A stretch of 64,000 bases of DNA from Mycolicibacterium litorale (GCF_010731695.1 NZ_AP022586.1:1798001-1862000); one strand, 5' to 3'; counted from the stretch's first letter, positions 29,650 through 38,154 are shown. The notes: a model not told the origin generated them from the sequence alone. Program-made: numbers and translations.

Positions 29650-30417
29650 CTAGCCGGCGTCCTCATCGCCAAATTCCCCTACCTCGCCGACCTGGGACCG
29701 GGCGCTGCCCTCTCGCGAATTTGATACGAGGGCCTCCGATCGCTCGGCAACGAACCTGGCGTCGACGGATGCGAACACTTCGATGTCCTCCGGTACCAGT
29801 TCGACGAAGGGCTCATAGCCAGCGCGGACGGCTCCGTCGGGCGCCGCCGCGAGAGCGTCCGAGTAGTTCCCGCCGGACTGTGAACCGGAATCCAGCATCC
29901 CGGTGTCGGCGATCGCAACAGGGCTGACCATGCCGAGACCGACCGCGTCCGCATACAACTGGGCGCGTGCGACGGCGTCGTGGACGGCCGCGCTGCGCAC
30001 CTGCCGAATCACCTCATCGCGTCGTTCAGGCGTCAACGTCCACCTGATGCCGTCGACTCGGAATCCCTCGGTGCCAGCGACATGCTCCCTGACCCATCCG
30101 GAAAGTGCTGCGAAGTCGCGGAACTCGACGTTGAGGCCGACACTTGCGTGATGCACGAGCGGCAGCTGTTCACCGTCCTGATTCCACGGCCGGTTCGACC
30201 ACGTGCGCAGACGTTCGGCCGACCACGTCATGATGGGAGCATCGTCACCGGCCTGCAGGTCGGCCATCGAGGTCCGGACAGTTTCGAGATCGCGCGCCAC
30301 CCGCGAGTACACCGGCTCCATTTCCGGCCCCTCGTAGCTGATCGAAGCGCGGACGGTGCCACGCTGCGGCGGGTGTGACGACTTGGAGGACCCGCGCACG
30401 GTGATCTCGGTCTGCAT
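29650..30417 (-). CDS. SIMPL (DUF541) domain protein
   Basis: A 255-residue protein of the SIMPL family. The opening is TEITVRGSSKSSHPPQRGTV, and in the middle is AVHDAVARAQLYADAVGLGM, where such proteins conserve an ARxxA(E/Q)xxAxALG helix. The family forms ring oligomers in some species, and no enzymatic role is known. There is no signal peptide, so it is probably cytoplasmic. The ATG at 30417 is preferred over an upstream in-frame start. It directly precedes the truncated trpB-like gene. Confidence 0.75.
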   Translation of the reverse strand: MQTEITVRGSSKSSHPPQRGTVRASISYEGPEMEPVYSRVARDLETVRTSMADLQAGDDAPIMTWSAERLRTWSNRPWNQDGEQLPLVHHASVGLNVEFRDFAALSGWVREHVAGTEGFRVDGIRWTLTPERRDEVIRQVRSAAVHDAVARAQLYADAVGLGMVSPVAIADTGMLDSGSQSGGNYSDALAAAPDGAVRAGYEPFVELVPEDIEVFASVDARFVAERSEALVSNSREGSARSQVGEVGEFGDEDAG

Positions 30418-30485
30418 TCGCCACAGCGTAATGACGACCACCGACATCTAGAGCGTGAGCGCCTTCACGACCTGCGAAACAGCCA

Positions 30486-31247
30486 CTACACCTCTTTCGC
30501 CCCGATCAAGGCTTCAGAGATCACGCCGGTCGCCTTCTTCAGGGCGGGAACGGCGCGGGCGATCGATTCCTTGCCCATGCGAGCCGTGGGTCCGGAGATG
30601 CCGATCGCCATCGGAGTCGGAGCACCGGGCACCGCCATCGCGACGGAGCGAACCCCGATCTCGAGCTCCTCATCGTCGATCGCATAGCCGTCGGCGCGCA
30701 CGCGCTCCACGTTCGCGAACACTGCAGAAAGGGTCGACGCACTGTTCGCTGTCGGTGCCGGAAGGCCGGACTGCGTGACCAGCTTCAGAACGCGTGCGTC
30801 GTCCAGTTCAGCCAAGACGGCCTTGCCCACGCCGGACGTATGCAGGCCGACGCGCTTGCCGACCTCATTATTCGTACGCATCAGCTGCGAGGACGAGACC
30901 TGCCCGGTGTAGATCACCATGTCACCGTCGAGCACCGCGAGGCTCGCCGTCTCCGACAGTTCGTCGACCAACGACTGCAGCACCGGACCGGCGACGGCGC
31001 CCAACTGACGGTTCGCGACTTCGCCAAGCCGAATCAGCCTGGGCCCCAATGCGTAGCGGCGATTAGGCAGTTGGCGCACGTAGCCGAGGCCGACCAGCGT
31101 GCGCAAGAGTCGGTGGATTGTCGGCGGCGGCAACGGAGACTCCGCCGACAACTCCGTCAGTGAGCACTCCCCTCCCGCGCGTCCAATCAGCTCCATCAAC
31201 TCGAATGCGCGCTCCACCGACTGGACGCCGCCCGTCTTCTCCGCCAT
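30486..31247 (-). CDS. IclR-family transcriptional regulator of the ureide island
   Basis: A 253-residue IclR protein: an N-terminal winged helix (SVERAFELMELIGRAGGECS, then PLPPPTIHRLLRTLVGLGYV) and a C-terminal effector domain (LGAVAGPVLQSLVDELSETA, RVGLHTSGVGKAVLAELDD). The effector of ureide IclR regulators such as E. coli AllR is glyoxylate. Location and the four shared palindromes suggest that this protein controls the island at 31421-37376 and itself. The ATG at 31247 gives the normal length and leaves one palindrome about 50 bp upstream. It is divergent from the lyase gene. Confidence 0.88.
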   Translation of the reverse strand: MAEKTGGVQSVERAFELMELIGRAGGECSLTELSAESPLPPPTIHRLLRTLVGLGYVRQLPNRRYALGPRLIRLGEVANRQLGAVAGPVLQSLVDELSETASLAVLDGDMVIYTGQVSSSQLMRTNNEVGKRVGLHTSGVGKAVLAELDDARVLKLVTQSGLPAPTANSASTLSAVFANVERVRADGYAIDDEELEIGVRSVAMAVPGAPTPMAIGISGPTARMGKESIARAVPALKKATGVISEALIGAKEV

Positions 31248-31297
31248 ACATCCACTCCCGGCCGTCGATTTGGTCCATTCAACATGCCCAGATTTGA

Positions 31298-31312
31298 TTC
31301 CACAATATGGAA
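31298..31312 (-). promoter_or_regulatory. IclR-type operator upstream of the regulator gene
   Basis: TTCCACAATATGGAA, with arms extended to GATTCCA/TGGAATC over 31296-31314. It lies 51 bp upstream of the IclR start codon, consistent with autoregulation. It is one of four related palindromes in the island. Confidence 0.75.
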
Positions 31313-31368
31313 TCTCGTTGAGCGGGCCGAGCGCTCGCCGTGTACTTTTCATCCCTCCCCGACTAAAC

Positions 31369-31381
31369 TCCACAATGTGGA
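31369..31381 (+). promoter_or_regulatory. IclR-type operator upstream of the lyase/aminohydrolase operon
   Basis: TCCACAATGTGGA is a perfect 13-bp palindrome ending 39 bp before the lyase start codon. The flanking base on the right keeps the GGAA of the shared consensus. Confidence 0.75.
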
Positions 31382-31420
31382 ATTTGCGTCTCCACGGAAA
31401 CCTCCAGACAGGGGACTCAG

Positions 31421-32698
31421 GTGACACGACGCCTCACCGAAGCGGTGCTGGCCGACGTCGACCGCCGCCTCGCGGCCGCCGACGAAGATTTGGGGACCCG
31501 CTACCCCGGCGACGACGGCCGTCGGCAACCGGTCCACACCGTCTACATCCCTGGCAACCGGTACTCGGCGACGATGCCCGCCGACTGGGGATCCAGCGCT
31601 CTCGCAGCCGCGAAGGACGCAGGCGGACTCGACGCCGTCGCCTCGCTCGTCGGCGCGAGCAGCGGAACCGACCGCGAGCCGGAGACTCTCGCCGCCCTCG
31701 TCGAGAACAAGCTGACCACCGAGCCAATCGAAGACCTCCGCATCGACTTCGAGGACGGCTACGGCACCTTCGACGACGCGACAGAGGACGCCGATGTCGA
31801 ACAGGCCATCGCCACACTGCGGATCGCGCTCGACGCAGGTACCTCGACGCCGTTTGTCGGCATCCGGTTCAAGTGCCTCGAAGCGGCCACCCGTGCGCGC
31901 GGACTGCGCACGCTCGACATGTTCGGCAGTGGACTCGTCGAGTCCGGCGGCCTGCCCGACGGCCTCACCCTCACCCTGCCCAAGGTGACGTCCGTCGACC
32001 AGGTCGAGGCGATGGTCGCCGTCGCGAGCGCCCTCGAAAGTGCGAACGGACTACCCGCCGGCCGCATCCGCTTCGAGGTGCAGGTCGAAACACCGCAGGC
32101 GATCCTCGGCGCCGATGGCCGCGCACCCGTCGCCCAGTTCATCCACGCGGGCCAGGGCCGCGTCAGCGCGCTGCACTACGGGACCTACGACTACTCGGCA
32201 TCCCTCGGTATCGCCGCCGCCTACCAGTCGATGGAGCACCCCGCCGCAGACCACGCCAAGAACGTCATGCAACTCGCCGTCGCCGGCACTGGTGTCCACA
32301 TGTCCGACGGCTCCACCAATGTCCTTCCGGTCGGGGACCCCGACAACGTCGCCAAGGCGTGGAAGCTGCACGCTCGCCTCGTCCGGCGCCACCTGGAACG
32401 CGGCATCTACCAGGGCTGGGACATGCACCCCGCACAACTCGTCACCCGATACCTGGCGACCTACGCGTTTTACCGTGGTGCCTTCGCGCCCGCCGCGACG
32501 CGTCTGCGCAATTACGTCCATCGGCTCGATTCGACCGTCATGGACGAGCCGGCCACCGCCCGCGCCCTCGCCAACGTCATTCATCGTGGCAGCGTGTGCG
32601 GCGCCCTCACCGTTGACGAGGTCGAGACGGCCCTCGATCTCCCCCTGTCCACCGTGCGCGACATCGCGCTCGGCCGCCCAGCAAGGAGCAACCCGTGA
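31421..32698 (+). CDS. HpcH/HpaI aldolase/citrate-lyase-like TIM-barrel protein of the ureide island
   Basis: A 425-residue protein related to the CitE/HpcH/malate synthase superfamily. The metal-binding segment is DLRIDFEDGYGTFDDATEDA, and the barrel strands include PKVTSVDQVEAMVAVASAL, RIRFEVQVETPQAI and SALHYGTYDYSASLGIAAAY. Relatives in actinobacteria occur beside allantoin genes and are annotated only as an uncharacterised aldolase. Since ureide breakdown yields glyoxylate, a glyoxylate-condensing or glyoxylate-releasing activity is the natural guess, but this is inference. The start is GTG 31421 with GGGGAC upstream. Its stop overlaps the next gene start by four bases. Confidence 0.75.
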   Translation: MTRRLTEAVLADVDRRLAAADEDLGTRYPGDDGRRQPVHTVYIPGNRYSATMPADWGSSALAAAKDAGGLDAVASLVGASSGTDREPETLAALVENKLTTEPIEDLRIDFEDGYGTFDDATEDADVEQAIATLRIALDAGTSTPFVGIRFKCLEAATRARGLRTLDMFGSGLVESGGLPDGLTLTLPKVTSVDQVEAMVAVASALESANGLPAGRIRFEVQVETPQAILGADGRAPVAQFIHAGQGRVSALHYGTYDYSASLGIAAAYQSMEHPAADHAKNVMQLAVAGTGVHMSDGSTNVLPVGDPDNVAKAWKLHARLVRRHLERGIYQGWDMHPAQLVTRYLATYAFYRGAFAPAATRLRNYVHRLDSTVMDEPATARALANVIHRGSVCGALTVDEVETALDLPLSTVRDIALGRPARSNP

Positions 32699-33522
32699 CC
32701 CGCCCAGTGACCGCAGCGTCGTACTACACGCCCCGTGGTGGCCTGCCCCCGCAGACCGACCTGCTGACCGACCGCGCCATCGTCACCGAGGCCTATACGG
32801 TCATCCCGCGCGGTGTCCTCTCCGACATCGTCACCTCGGTGTTCCCGGAGTGGACCGATACCCGCGCGTGGATTCTCAACCGGCCGGTCGCCGGTGGTGC
32901 GACGACGTACTTCCAGGCGATCGTCGAGGTCAAGCCGGGCGGCGGAGCGCAACGACCTGAGCCGCAACCTGAGGTGCAGAGCTTCCTGTTCGTCACGTCC
33001 GGTGCGCTCACCGTCGACGCGGCAGGCCAGTCGCAGACCCTCACCGAGGGCGGCTTCGCCTACCTGCCGGCAGGCACCGACTGGTCGGCCAACAACAACG
33101 GCGACGTCGACGCGACATTCGTCTGGATCCGTAAGCGCTACGAGGCCATCGACGGCCACACCGTATCGGTCAAGTTCGGCAACGAGCAGGACATCGAACC
33201 GTCAGCCATGCCCGGGACCGACGGCAAATGGCGCACGACGCGGATGCTCGACCCGCAGGACCTCGGGTACGACATGCACGTCAACATCGTCACGTTCGAG
33301 CCCGGCGCGACCATTCCATTCGCCGAGACCCACGTGATGGAACACGGCCTCCTGATGCTCGAAGGCAAGGCCGTCTATCACCTCAACGGAGACTGGGTGG
33401 AAGTTCAGGAAGGCGACTTCCTGTCGCTGCGCGCCTTCTGCCCGCAGGCCTGCTACGCGGGCGGACCGTCGAACTTCCGTTACCTGCTGTACAAGGACGT
33501 CAACCGCCAGATCATGCTCTGA
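32695..33522 (+). CDS. allE: (S)-ureidoglycine aminohydrolase (bicupin)
   Basis: A 275-residue bicupin of the AllE/YlbA family. The opening SYYTPRGGLPPQTDLLTDRA is characteristic. The first cupin includes PEVQSFLFVTSGALTVD, and the second carries the manganese ligands in FAETHVMEHGLLMLEGKAVY and the core DFLSLRAFCPQACYAGGPSN. The enzyme releases ammonia from (S)-ureidoglycine to give (S)-ureidoglycolate. The start is GTG 32695 after AAGGAG; it overlaps the lyase stop (GTGA), so the two are translationally coupled. It converges on the racemase-family gene with 27 bases between. Confidence 0.88.
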   Translation: MTRPVTAASYYTPRGGLPPQTDLLTDRAIVTEAYTVIPRGVLSDIVTSVFPEWTDTRAWILNRPVAGGATTYFQAIVEVKPGGGAQRPEPQPEVQSFLFVTSGALTVDAAGQSQTLTEGGFAYLPAGTDWSANNNGDVDATFVWIRKRYEAIDGHTVSVKFGNEQDIEPSAMPGTDGKWRTTRMLDPQDLGYDMHVNIVTFEPGATIPFAETHVMEHGLLMLEGKAVYHLNGDWVEVQEGDFLSLRAFCPQACYAGGPSNFRYLLYKDVNRQIML

Positions 33523-33549
33523 CGGTCGAGCACACCCGAATCTATTGGC

Positions 33550-34272
33550 CTACAACTTGAATGGCCAGCCGACGACCTTTTTCTCGCGCGGAGTCGCGTA
33601 GGTACGCACCTTCGACGTGGACAGACCCATCCGGACCAGTCCTTCGGCGATCGTGACTGCCGACCGAACTCCATCGACGATCGGAACCCCGGTTGCGGCC
33701 GTCACCTTCTCCTCGAGTTCGGCCATGCCGCCGCACCCGAGACAGATCACCTCGGCGTGATCGTTCTCCACTGCCTCTCGCGCCTGGCGGACGATCGCCT
33801 CGACGGCCCGCTCCGGATCCGATTCGAGTTCGAGCACACCGAGACCGGACGCCCGCACCGACGCGCATCGTGCGTCGAGTCCCGCCAGCTTGAGACGGTC
33901 TGCGATCAGCGGGACGGTGCGGTCGAGCGTGGTGACGACCGAGTACTTGTGTCCGAGATACATCGCCGTCGACGCGGCCGCCTCGGTGATGTCGACCACC
34001 GGGACGTCGAGCAACTCCTGTAGACCTTCTCGCCCGTGCTCGCCGTAGCCGGCCTGAATCACCGCGTCGAACGGCTCGGGGTACGACGTGATGGCGTCCA
34101 TGACAGCGACGGCCGCGAGGTAGCTCTCGAAGTTTCCTTCGCACGACTCTGCGCCGAAGCGCGGTGTGATGCCGACGATCTCGGTACCCGGGCTCGCGAC
34201 ACCGCGGGCCGACTCGGCGATCGCTTCGGTCATCGAGGCCGTCGTGTTGACATTGGCGACGAGGATTCTCAT
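33550..34272 (-). CDS. Asp/Glu/hydantoin racemase family protein (putative allantoin racemase)
   Basis: A 240-residue protein of the Asp/Glu racemase superfamily. The opening RILVANVNTTASMTEAI and the C-terminal LGCGGMAELEEKVTAATGVP fit hydantoin/allantoin racemases. These enzymes use two cysteines. The second is present (Cys180 in ICLGCGGM), but at the position of the first the sequence reads VIQAGYGEHG, with glycine 75 where AC(F/Y) is expected. So allantoin racemisation by the usual two-base mechanism is doubtful. It may work differently or act on another ureide. The gene is nine bases downstream of the permease gene, in one operon with it. Confidence 0.78.
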   Translation of the reverse strand: MRILVANVNTTASMTEAIAESARGVASPGTEIVGITPRFGAESCEGNFESYLAAVAVMDAITSYPEPFDAVIQAGYGEHGREGLQELLDVPVVDITEAAASTAMYLGHKYSVVTTLDRTVPLIADRLKLAGLDARCASVRASGLGVLELESDPERAVEAIVRQAREAVENDHAEVICLGCGGMAELEEKVTAATGVPIVDGVRSAVTIAEGLVRMGLSTSKVRTYATPREKKVVGWPFKL

Positions 34273-34281
34273 GACGCTCCC

Positions 34282-35787
34282 CTAGTGCGTGCTCGCGACG
34301 GCGATGGGCTCGCCGGAGACATCCTCGAACGGTCCACGGCGGTCTGCAACCACCAGGTACACAATCGCACCGAGTCCTGCGCCGATGAACCAGGAGAACT
34401 CCGAGACAATCGCGAACGCCGGAACGAAAGCCAGCAGCAGTGCCACCACCGCGGTGATGACGAGGGCGATCACGGCCCGCGCGTTGATGCCCTTCGCGTA
34501 GTGGTATTCGCCGTCCTCATCGGTCGTGAACAAGGCCAGAACGTTGATCTTGGAACGACGCACCAGCCAGTAGTCGGCCATGATGATGCCGAACAGCGGA
34601 CCGAGGATGGCACCGAGTCCGCCGAGGAAGTAGTTGATGACCGCAGGCGTGTTGTACAGGTTCCACGGCAGGATCACCAGACCGATGACGGCCGAGATGA
34701 CCGCTGCGCGACGGAAGTTGAGGTGCTTCGGGAACAGGTTGTTCAGCGCATAGATCGGGGCGACGAAGTTCGCCATCAGGTTCACGGCGATGGTCAAGAT
34801 CAGCAACGCGAGTGCCGCGAGCACCAGCAGCAGGGTGTTAGGCACCTCCTGGACGATGTCGGCCGGTGCTTCGATGATGCGTCCGTCGATGCGGAACTGC
34901 GCGCCTGCCATGGTGATGACGATGCCGCCGAACACCAGCATGTTGAGTGGGATGCCCCAGAAGTTGCCTTGCACGATGGCCCGCTTCGATGTTGCGTTAC
35001 GGGTGAAGTCGCAGAAGTTGAGGACGAACGTGCCGTAGATCGCGACCCACAGGCTGGCGCCGCCGATGATCTTCAGCCACATGTCGATGCCGGTCAGCGA
35101 GTCGGGCGTGCTCCACGCGATGCTCCAGTCGGCGTTGTTGAGCATCCAGATCGCAAGAGCGACCATCGTGAACAGAATGACCGGACCGGCGAACGCCTCA
35201 TACCTGCGGATCATCTCCATGCCGTAGCTGACGATGATCACCTGGATCACCCACAGCACGACGAACGAGATCCAGCCGAGCGTCGACAGCCCCAGGAAGC
35301 TGTTCGAGTCGAGGGTCTCGGCGGACGGTGCGAGCGCGATGACCATGATGCGCAGCACCACCGACGCGAGGTAGGTCTGGATGCCGAACCACGCGATCGC
35401 GACCGCGCCGCGGATGAGGGCGGGGATCTGCGCCCCGCGGGTGCCGAACGCGATGCGGCTCATCACCGGGAACGGGACGCCGGTCTTCTCCCCCATGAAT
35501 CCGGACAGGTTCAGCAGCAGGAACAGGAAGACGCCGCCGAGTCCGAGGACGAGCAGGATCTGCCATCCACCGAGGCCAAGGGCGAACAGTCCGATGGCGA
35601 ACGAGTAGTTGCCCAGACTGTGTACGTCGTTCGCCCACAGCGTGAAGATGTTGTACGCGCCCCACCGTCGACCTTCGCGTTTGATGGGCGCGAGGTCGGC
35701 GTTGTACAACGACGGACTCACGTCGGCGAACGGGGTTGCATCATCACGACCGGAGTCGCCGATGAGCCCGGTGGACTCTGTGCTCAT
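34282..35787 (-). CDS. NCS1-family allantoin permease
   Basis: A 501-residue, twelve-helix transporter of the nucleobase-cation-symport-1 family. The N-terminal SLYNADLAPIKREGRRWGAY and the segment FTLWANDVHSLGNYSFAIGL are characteristic of allantoin/hydantoin permeases (PucI/YbbW/Mhp1). NFCDFTRNATSKRAIVQGNF and ILGPLFGIIMADYWLVRRSK complete the pattern. It imports allantoin with a cation. ATG 35787 is chosen; another in-frame ATG at 35841 lies inside a palindromic operator and lacks a ribosome-binding site. Allantoinase and the regulator nearby support the substrate. Confidence 0.85.
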   Translation of the reverse strand: MSTESTGLIGDSGRDDATPFADVSPSLYNADLAPIKREGRRWGAYNIFTLWANDVHSLGNYSFAIGLFALGLGGWQILLVLGLGGVFLFLLLNLSGFMGEKTGVPFPVMSRIAFGTRGAQIPALIRGAVAIAWFGIQTYLASVVLRIMVIALAPSAETLDSNSFLGLSTLGWISFVVLWVIQVIIVSYGMEMIRRYEAFAGPVILFTMVALAIWMLNNADWSIAWSTPDSLTGIDMWLKIIGGASLWVAIYGTFVLNFCDFTRNATSKRAIVQGNFWGIPLNMLVFGGIVITMAGAQFRIDGRIIEAPADIVQEVPNTLLLVLAALALLILTIAVNLMANFVAPIYALNNLFPKHLNFRRAAVISAVIGLVILPWNLYNTPAVINYFLGGLGAILGPLFGIIMADYWLVRRSKINVLALFTTDEDGEYHYAKGINARAVIALVITAVVALLLAFVPAFAIVSEFSWFIGAGLGAIVYLVVADRRGPFEDVSGEPIAVASTH

Positions 35788-35835
35788 GGACACGCCTGTC
35801 ACGGTCGGAGCGCCGACGCCAGCGCCGTCGCTGAA

Positions 35836-35850
35836 TTCCATACTGCGGAA
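35836..35850 (-). promoter_or_regulatory. IclR-type operator upstream of the allantoin permease
   Basis: TTCCATACTGCGGAA matches the arms TTCC/GGAA and spacing of the other island palindromes, with a more divergent centre. It lies 48 bp upstream of the preferred permease start. Confidence 0.65.
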
Positions 35851-35966
35851 AAAATACTCCACAGGCACGACAAGTAAGTCGCATCTGGACCCCGCCTGTC
35901 AAGGCTTCGGCGTGATTGACTGTGCCTACGCTCACATCTAGAGTCGCCCGAAGAGTGGAGAGTCAG

Positions 35967-35981
35967 TTCCACGATGAGGAA
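35967..35981 (+). promoter_or_regulatory. IclR-type operator upstream of allantoinase
   Basis: TTCCACGATGAGGAA lies 27 bp before the allantoinase start codon. Together with the site at 35836 it brackets the divergent permease/allantoinase promoter region. Confidence 0.7.
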
Positions 35982-36008
35982 TAATTCCCGTAGCAACGGA
36001 GACTGCCC

Positions 36009-37376
36009 ATGACCGCCGACGCCCCCGAGCAGGCGAACCAACCCGATTTCGACCTGGTGGTCCGCGGCAGACGCACGCTGACGACGGCGGGAATCGTCGC
36101 CCGCGAGATCGGCATCCGCGACGGTCGCGTCGTCGCGATCGAGCCGCTGGGCAGCGGCCTCACCGGCACAGAGACCGTCGAACTCACCGACGAGCAGGTG
36201 ATGATCCCCGGCTTGGTCGATACCCACGTGCACGTCAATGAGCCGGGACGCACCGAATGGGAGGGGTTCGACTCCGCTACCCGCGCAGCGGCGGCGGGCG
36301 GTGTGACCACGCTGATCGACATGCCGCTGAACTCGATTCCGCCGACGGTCAATGTCGAAGCGCTCAACGCCAAGCGCAAGGCAGCTTCGGGCAAGCTACA
36401 CATCGACGTCGGCTTCTGGGGCGGAGCGATCCCCGGCAATACCGACGACCTGCGGGGTCTGCACGACGACGGCGTGTTCGGCTTCAAGTGCTTCCTCCTG
36501 CACTCCGGCGTCGACGAATTCCCGCATCTCGACGCGGATGAGATGGAGAAGGACATGGCCGTGTTGGCCAGTTTCGACTCCATGATGATCGTGCACGCCG
36601 AGGACTCCCGGGCCATCGACCATGCCCCCACGGCCGAGGGAGACCGGTACGAGCGCTTCCTCGCATCACGGCCGCGCGGCGCCGAGAACGTGGCGATCGC
36701 CGAGGTCATCGAACGCGCTCGGTGGACCGGCGCCCGTGCGCACATCCTGCACCTGTCGTCTTCGGACGCTTTGCCGATGCTCGCGACTGCCAAGCGCGAC
36801 GGCGTCAGGATCTCCGTCGAGACCTGCCCGCACTACCTGACGCTTCTCGCCGAGGAGATCCCGAACGGCGCAACCGCGTACAAGTGCTGTCCGCCGATCC
36901 GCGAGGCCTCGAATCGAGAACTCCTGTGGCAGGGCCTGCTCGACGGCACGATCGACTGCATCGTCTCCGACCACTCGCCGTCGACGGTCGACCTGAAGGA
37001 CGTCGAGAACGGCGACTTCGGCGTCGCATGGGGCGGCGTCGCGTCGCTGCAGCTCGGCCTTTCGCTGATCTGGACCGAGGCCAGGCGTCGCGGTGTGAAG
37101 CTCACGCAGGTGCTCGAGTGGATGGCGGCCAAGCCCGCCGCGCACGCCGGCCTGAACAACAAGGGCAAGATCGCGCTGGGCTACGACGCCGATTTCGCGA
37201 TCTTCGAGCCCGAGTCTGCGCACGTCGTCGACGTGCACAAGCTGCACCACAAGAACCCGATCAGCCCATACGACGGACGGGCACTCGCCGGCGTGGTGAC
37301 GAGTACCTGGTTGCGCGGCAGGAAGATCGACTTCAAGACCCCGCAGGGCCGGATGCTGCGCCGCGGCGGCGTGTGA
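36009..37376 (+). CDS. allB: Allantoinase
   Basis: A 455-residue cyclic amidohydrolase. The binuclear metal site is complete: HxH in VDTHVHVNEPGR near residue 77, the carboxylated lysine in FGFKCFLLHSG near 160, histidines in MMIVHAEDS and AHILHLSSSD, and the aspartate in CIVSDHSPS near 320. Substrate-loop residues (EPGRTEWEGF, and CCPPIREASNRELLW) are those of allantoinases rather than dihydropyrimidinases. It opens allantoin to allantoate in the cytoplasm. GGAG precedes the ATG by six bases. It is divergent from the permease gene. Confidence 0.92.
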   Translation: MTADAPEQANQPDFDLVVRGRRTLTTAGIVAREIGIRDGRVVAIEPLGSGLTGTETVELTDEQVMIPGLVDTHVHVNEPGRTEWEGFDSATRAAAAGGVTTLIDMPLNSIPPTVNVEALNAKRKAASGKLHIDVGFWGGAIPGNTDDLRGLHDDGVFGFKCFLLHSGVDEFPHLDADEMEKDMAVLASFDSMMIVHAEDSRAIDHAPTAEGDRYERFLASRPRGAENVAIAEVIERARWTGARAHILHLSSSDALPMLATAKRDGVRISVETCPHYLTLLAEEIPNGATAYKCCPPIREASNRELLWQGLLDGTIDCIVSDHSPSTVDLKDVENGDFGVAWGGVASLQLGLSLIWTEARRRGVKLTQVLEWMAAKPAAHAGLNNKGKIALGYDADFAIFEPESAHVVDVHKLHHKNPISPYDGRALAGVVTSTWLRGRKIDFKTPQGRMLRRGGV

Positions 37377-37398
37377 CGCCCCCGACACGGTGCTCGGC

Positions 37399-37905
37399 CT
37401 AGGGCGCTGAGTTGTTCGTGATCATGGGCACCCGATCCTGCGCCAACGTGGCGAGATGCTCGAGCGAGTTGTCGAGGTGCTGCGGTTCGAACGGCGGGAA
37501 CGAGATCTCGTCACGGACGGCCGGCGGCACCGACGACCAGTCATACGTCAGCGTGACCTTCGTCCGGTCGTTGCCGACAGGCTCGAGGTCGTAGCGCCAG
37601 GTCCACCCGCCGAAGTCCAGCTCGGCGTCGTCACTCCCCTGGCCCGGCAGCCACCCGATCGCATACGGAGGCCGGAACACCTCGACCCGGTTGGCGATCT
37701 CGTAGTGCATGCCCCCGAAGTTGGCGTGGTACATCGCGATTCGGAATATCTGACCGACTTCGGTCAGCCGCTTGCCGTCGATCGACTCCCGTACCCAGCC
37801 AGTGCCGTCGATCGCCTGATGGGTGGTCGGATCGGCCAGCACATCGAACACGGTTTCGGCCGGCGCATTGATCGTGCAGGTCGCTTTGAGCGTCTCATCA
37901 GTCAT
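37399..37905 (-). CDS. SRPBCC family protein
   Basis: A 168-residue START-like protein and a clear paralogue of the one at 17622-18122. Shared blocks include NAPAETVFDVLADPTTH, DGTGWVRESIDGKRLTEVGQ, WRYDLEPVGNDRTKVTLTYD and PPFEPQHLDNSLEHLATLA. The ATG at 37905 (MTDETLKAT) aligns with the paralogue start. Ligand unknown. Its 3' end lies 22 bases from the convergent allantoinase gene, with which it has no obvious functional link. Confidence 0.82.
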   Translation of the reverse strand: MTDETLKATCTINAPAETVFDVLADPTTHQAIDGTGWVRESIDGKRLTEVGQIFRIAMYHANFGGMHYEIANRVEVFRPPYAIGWLPGQGSDDAELDFGGWTWRYDLEPVGNDRTKVTLTYDWSSVPPAVRDEISFPPFEPQHLDNSLEHLATLAQDRVPMITNNSAP

Positions 37906-37957
37906 ACCCGTACTGACCGACGACGGCACACAAACTCATCGCTCGGTTGAGCCGGGC

Positions 37958-38022
37958 GCGCCGACTTCCACCTCAGGGTCGCTTCGACGGGCGGATCACG
38001 ACCCAGGTGGAGAAGTCGGCGC
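37958..38022. repeat. Long imperfect inverted repeat (stem-loop) before the sulfonate-type importer operon
   Basis: GCGCCGACTTCCACCT at 37958-37973 pairs with AGGTGG-AG-AAGTCGGCGC at 38005-38022 with a two-base bulge. Inside it GGGTCG at 37976-37981 pairs with CGACCC at 37999-38004 around a 17-base loop. That makes about 22 base pairs in all. It lies between two divergent genes, 133 bp from the importer start codon. It could be an RNA leader structure, a terminator for upstream transcripts, or an operator. Confidence 0.7.
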
Positions 38023-38154
38023 ACTCACCTCGGACGACGCAAACACCACCTTCGGGTCAGACTGATCCGAACCGTCGCCTTCCCCAGGGCCTTCGACATC
38101 TACTGAGGTGGATCCGTGATCTGCCACGGAAGAACCCCTCTCGGAGGCTCATCC

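Noticed and set aside
34036..35877. Long plus-strand open frame opposite the allantoin permease
   Set aside because: Its composition is dominated by Asp, Arg, His and Glu, typical of the complement of a membrane-protein gene. The permease reading is unambiguous.
37958..38022. SAM-IV or other sulfur-related riboswitch
   Set aside because: The element is a simple nested hairpin. I could not find the conserved core sequences of the riboswitch classes I know, so I list it only as an inverted repeat.
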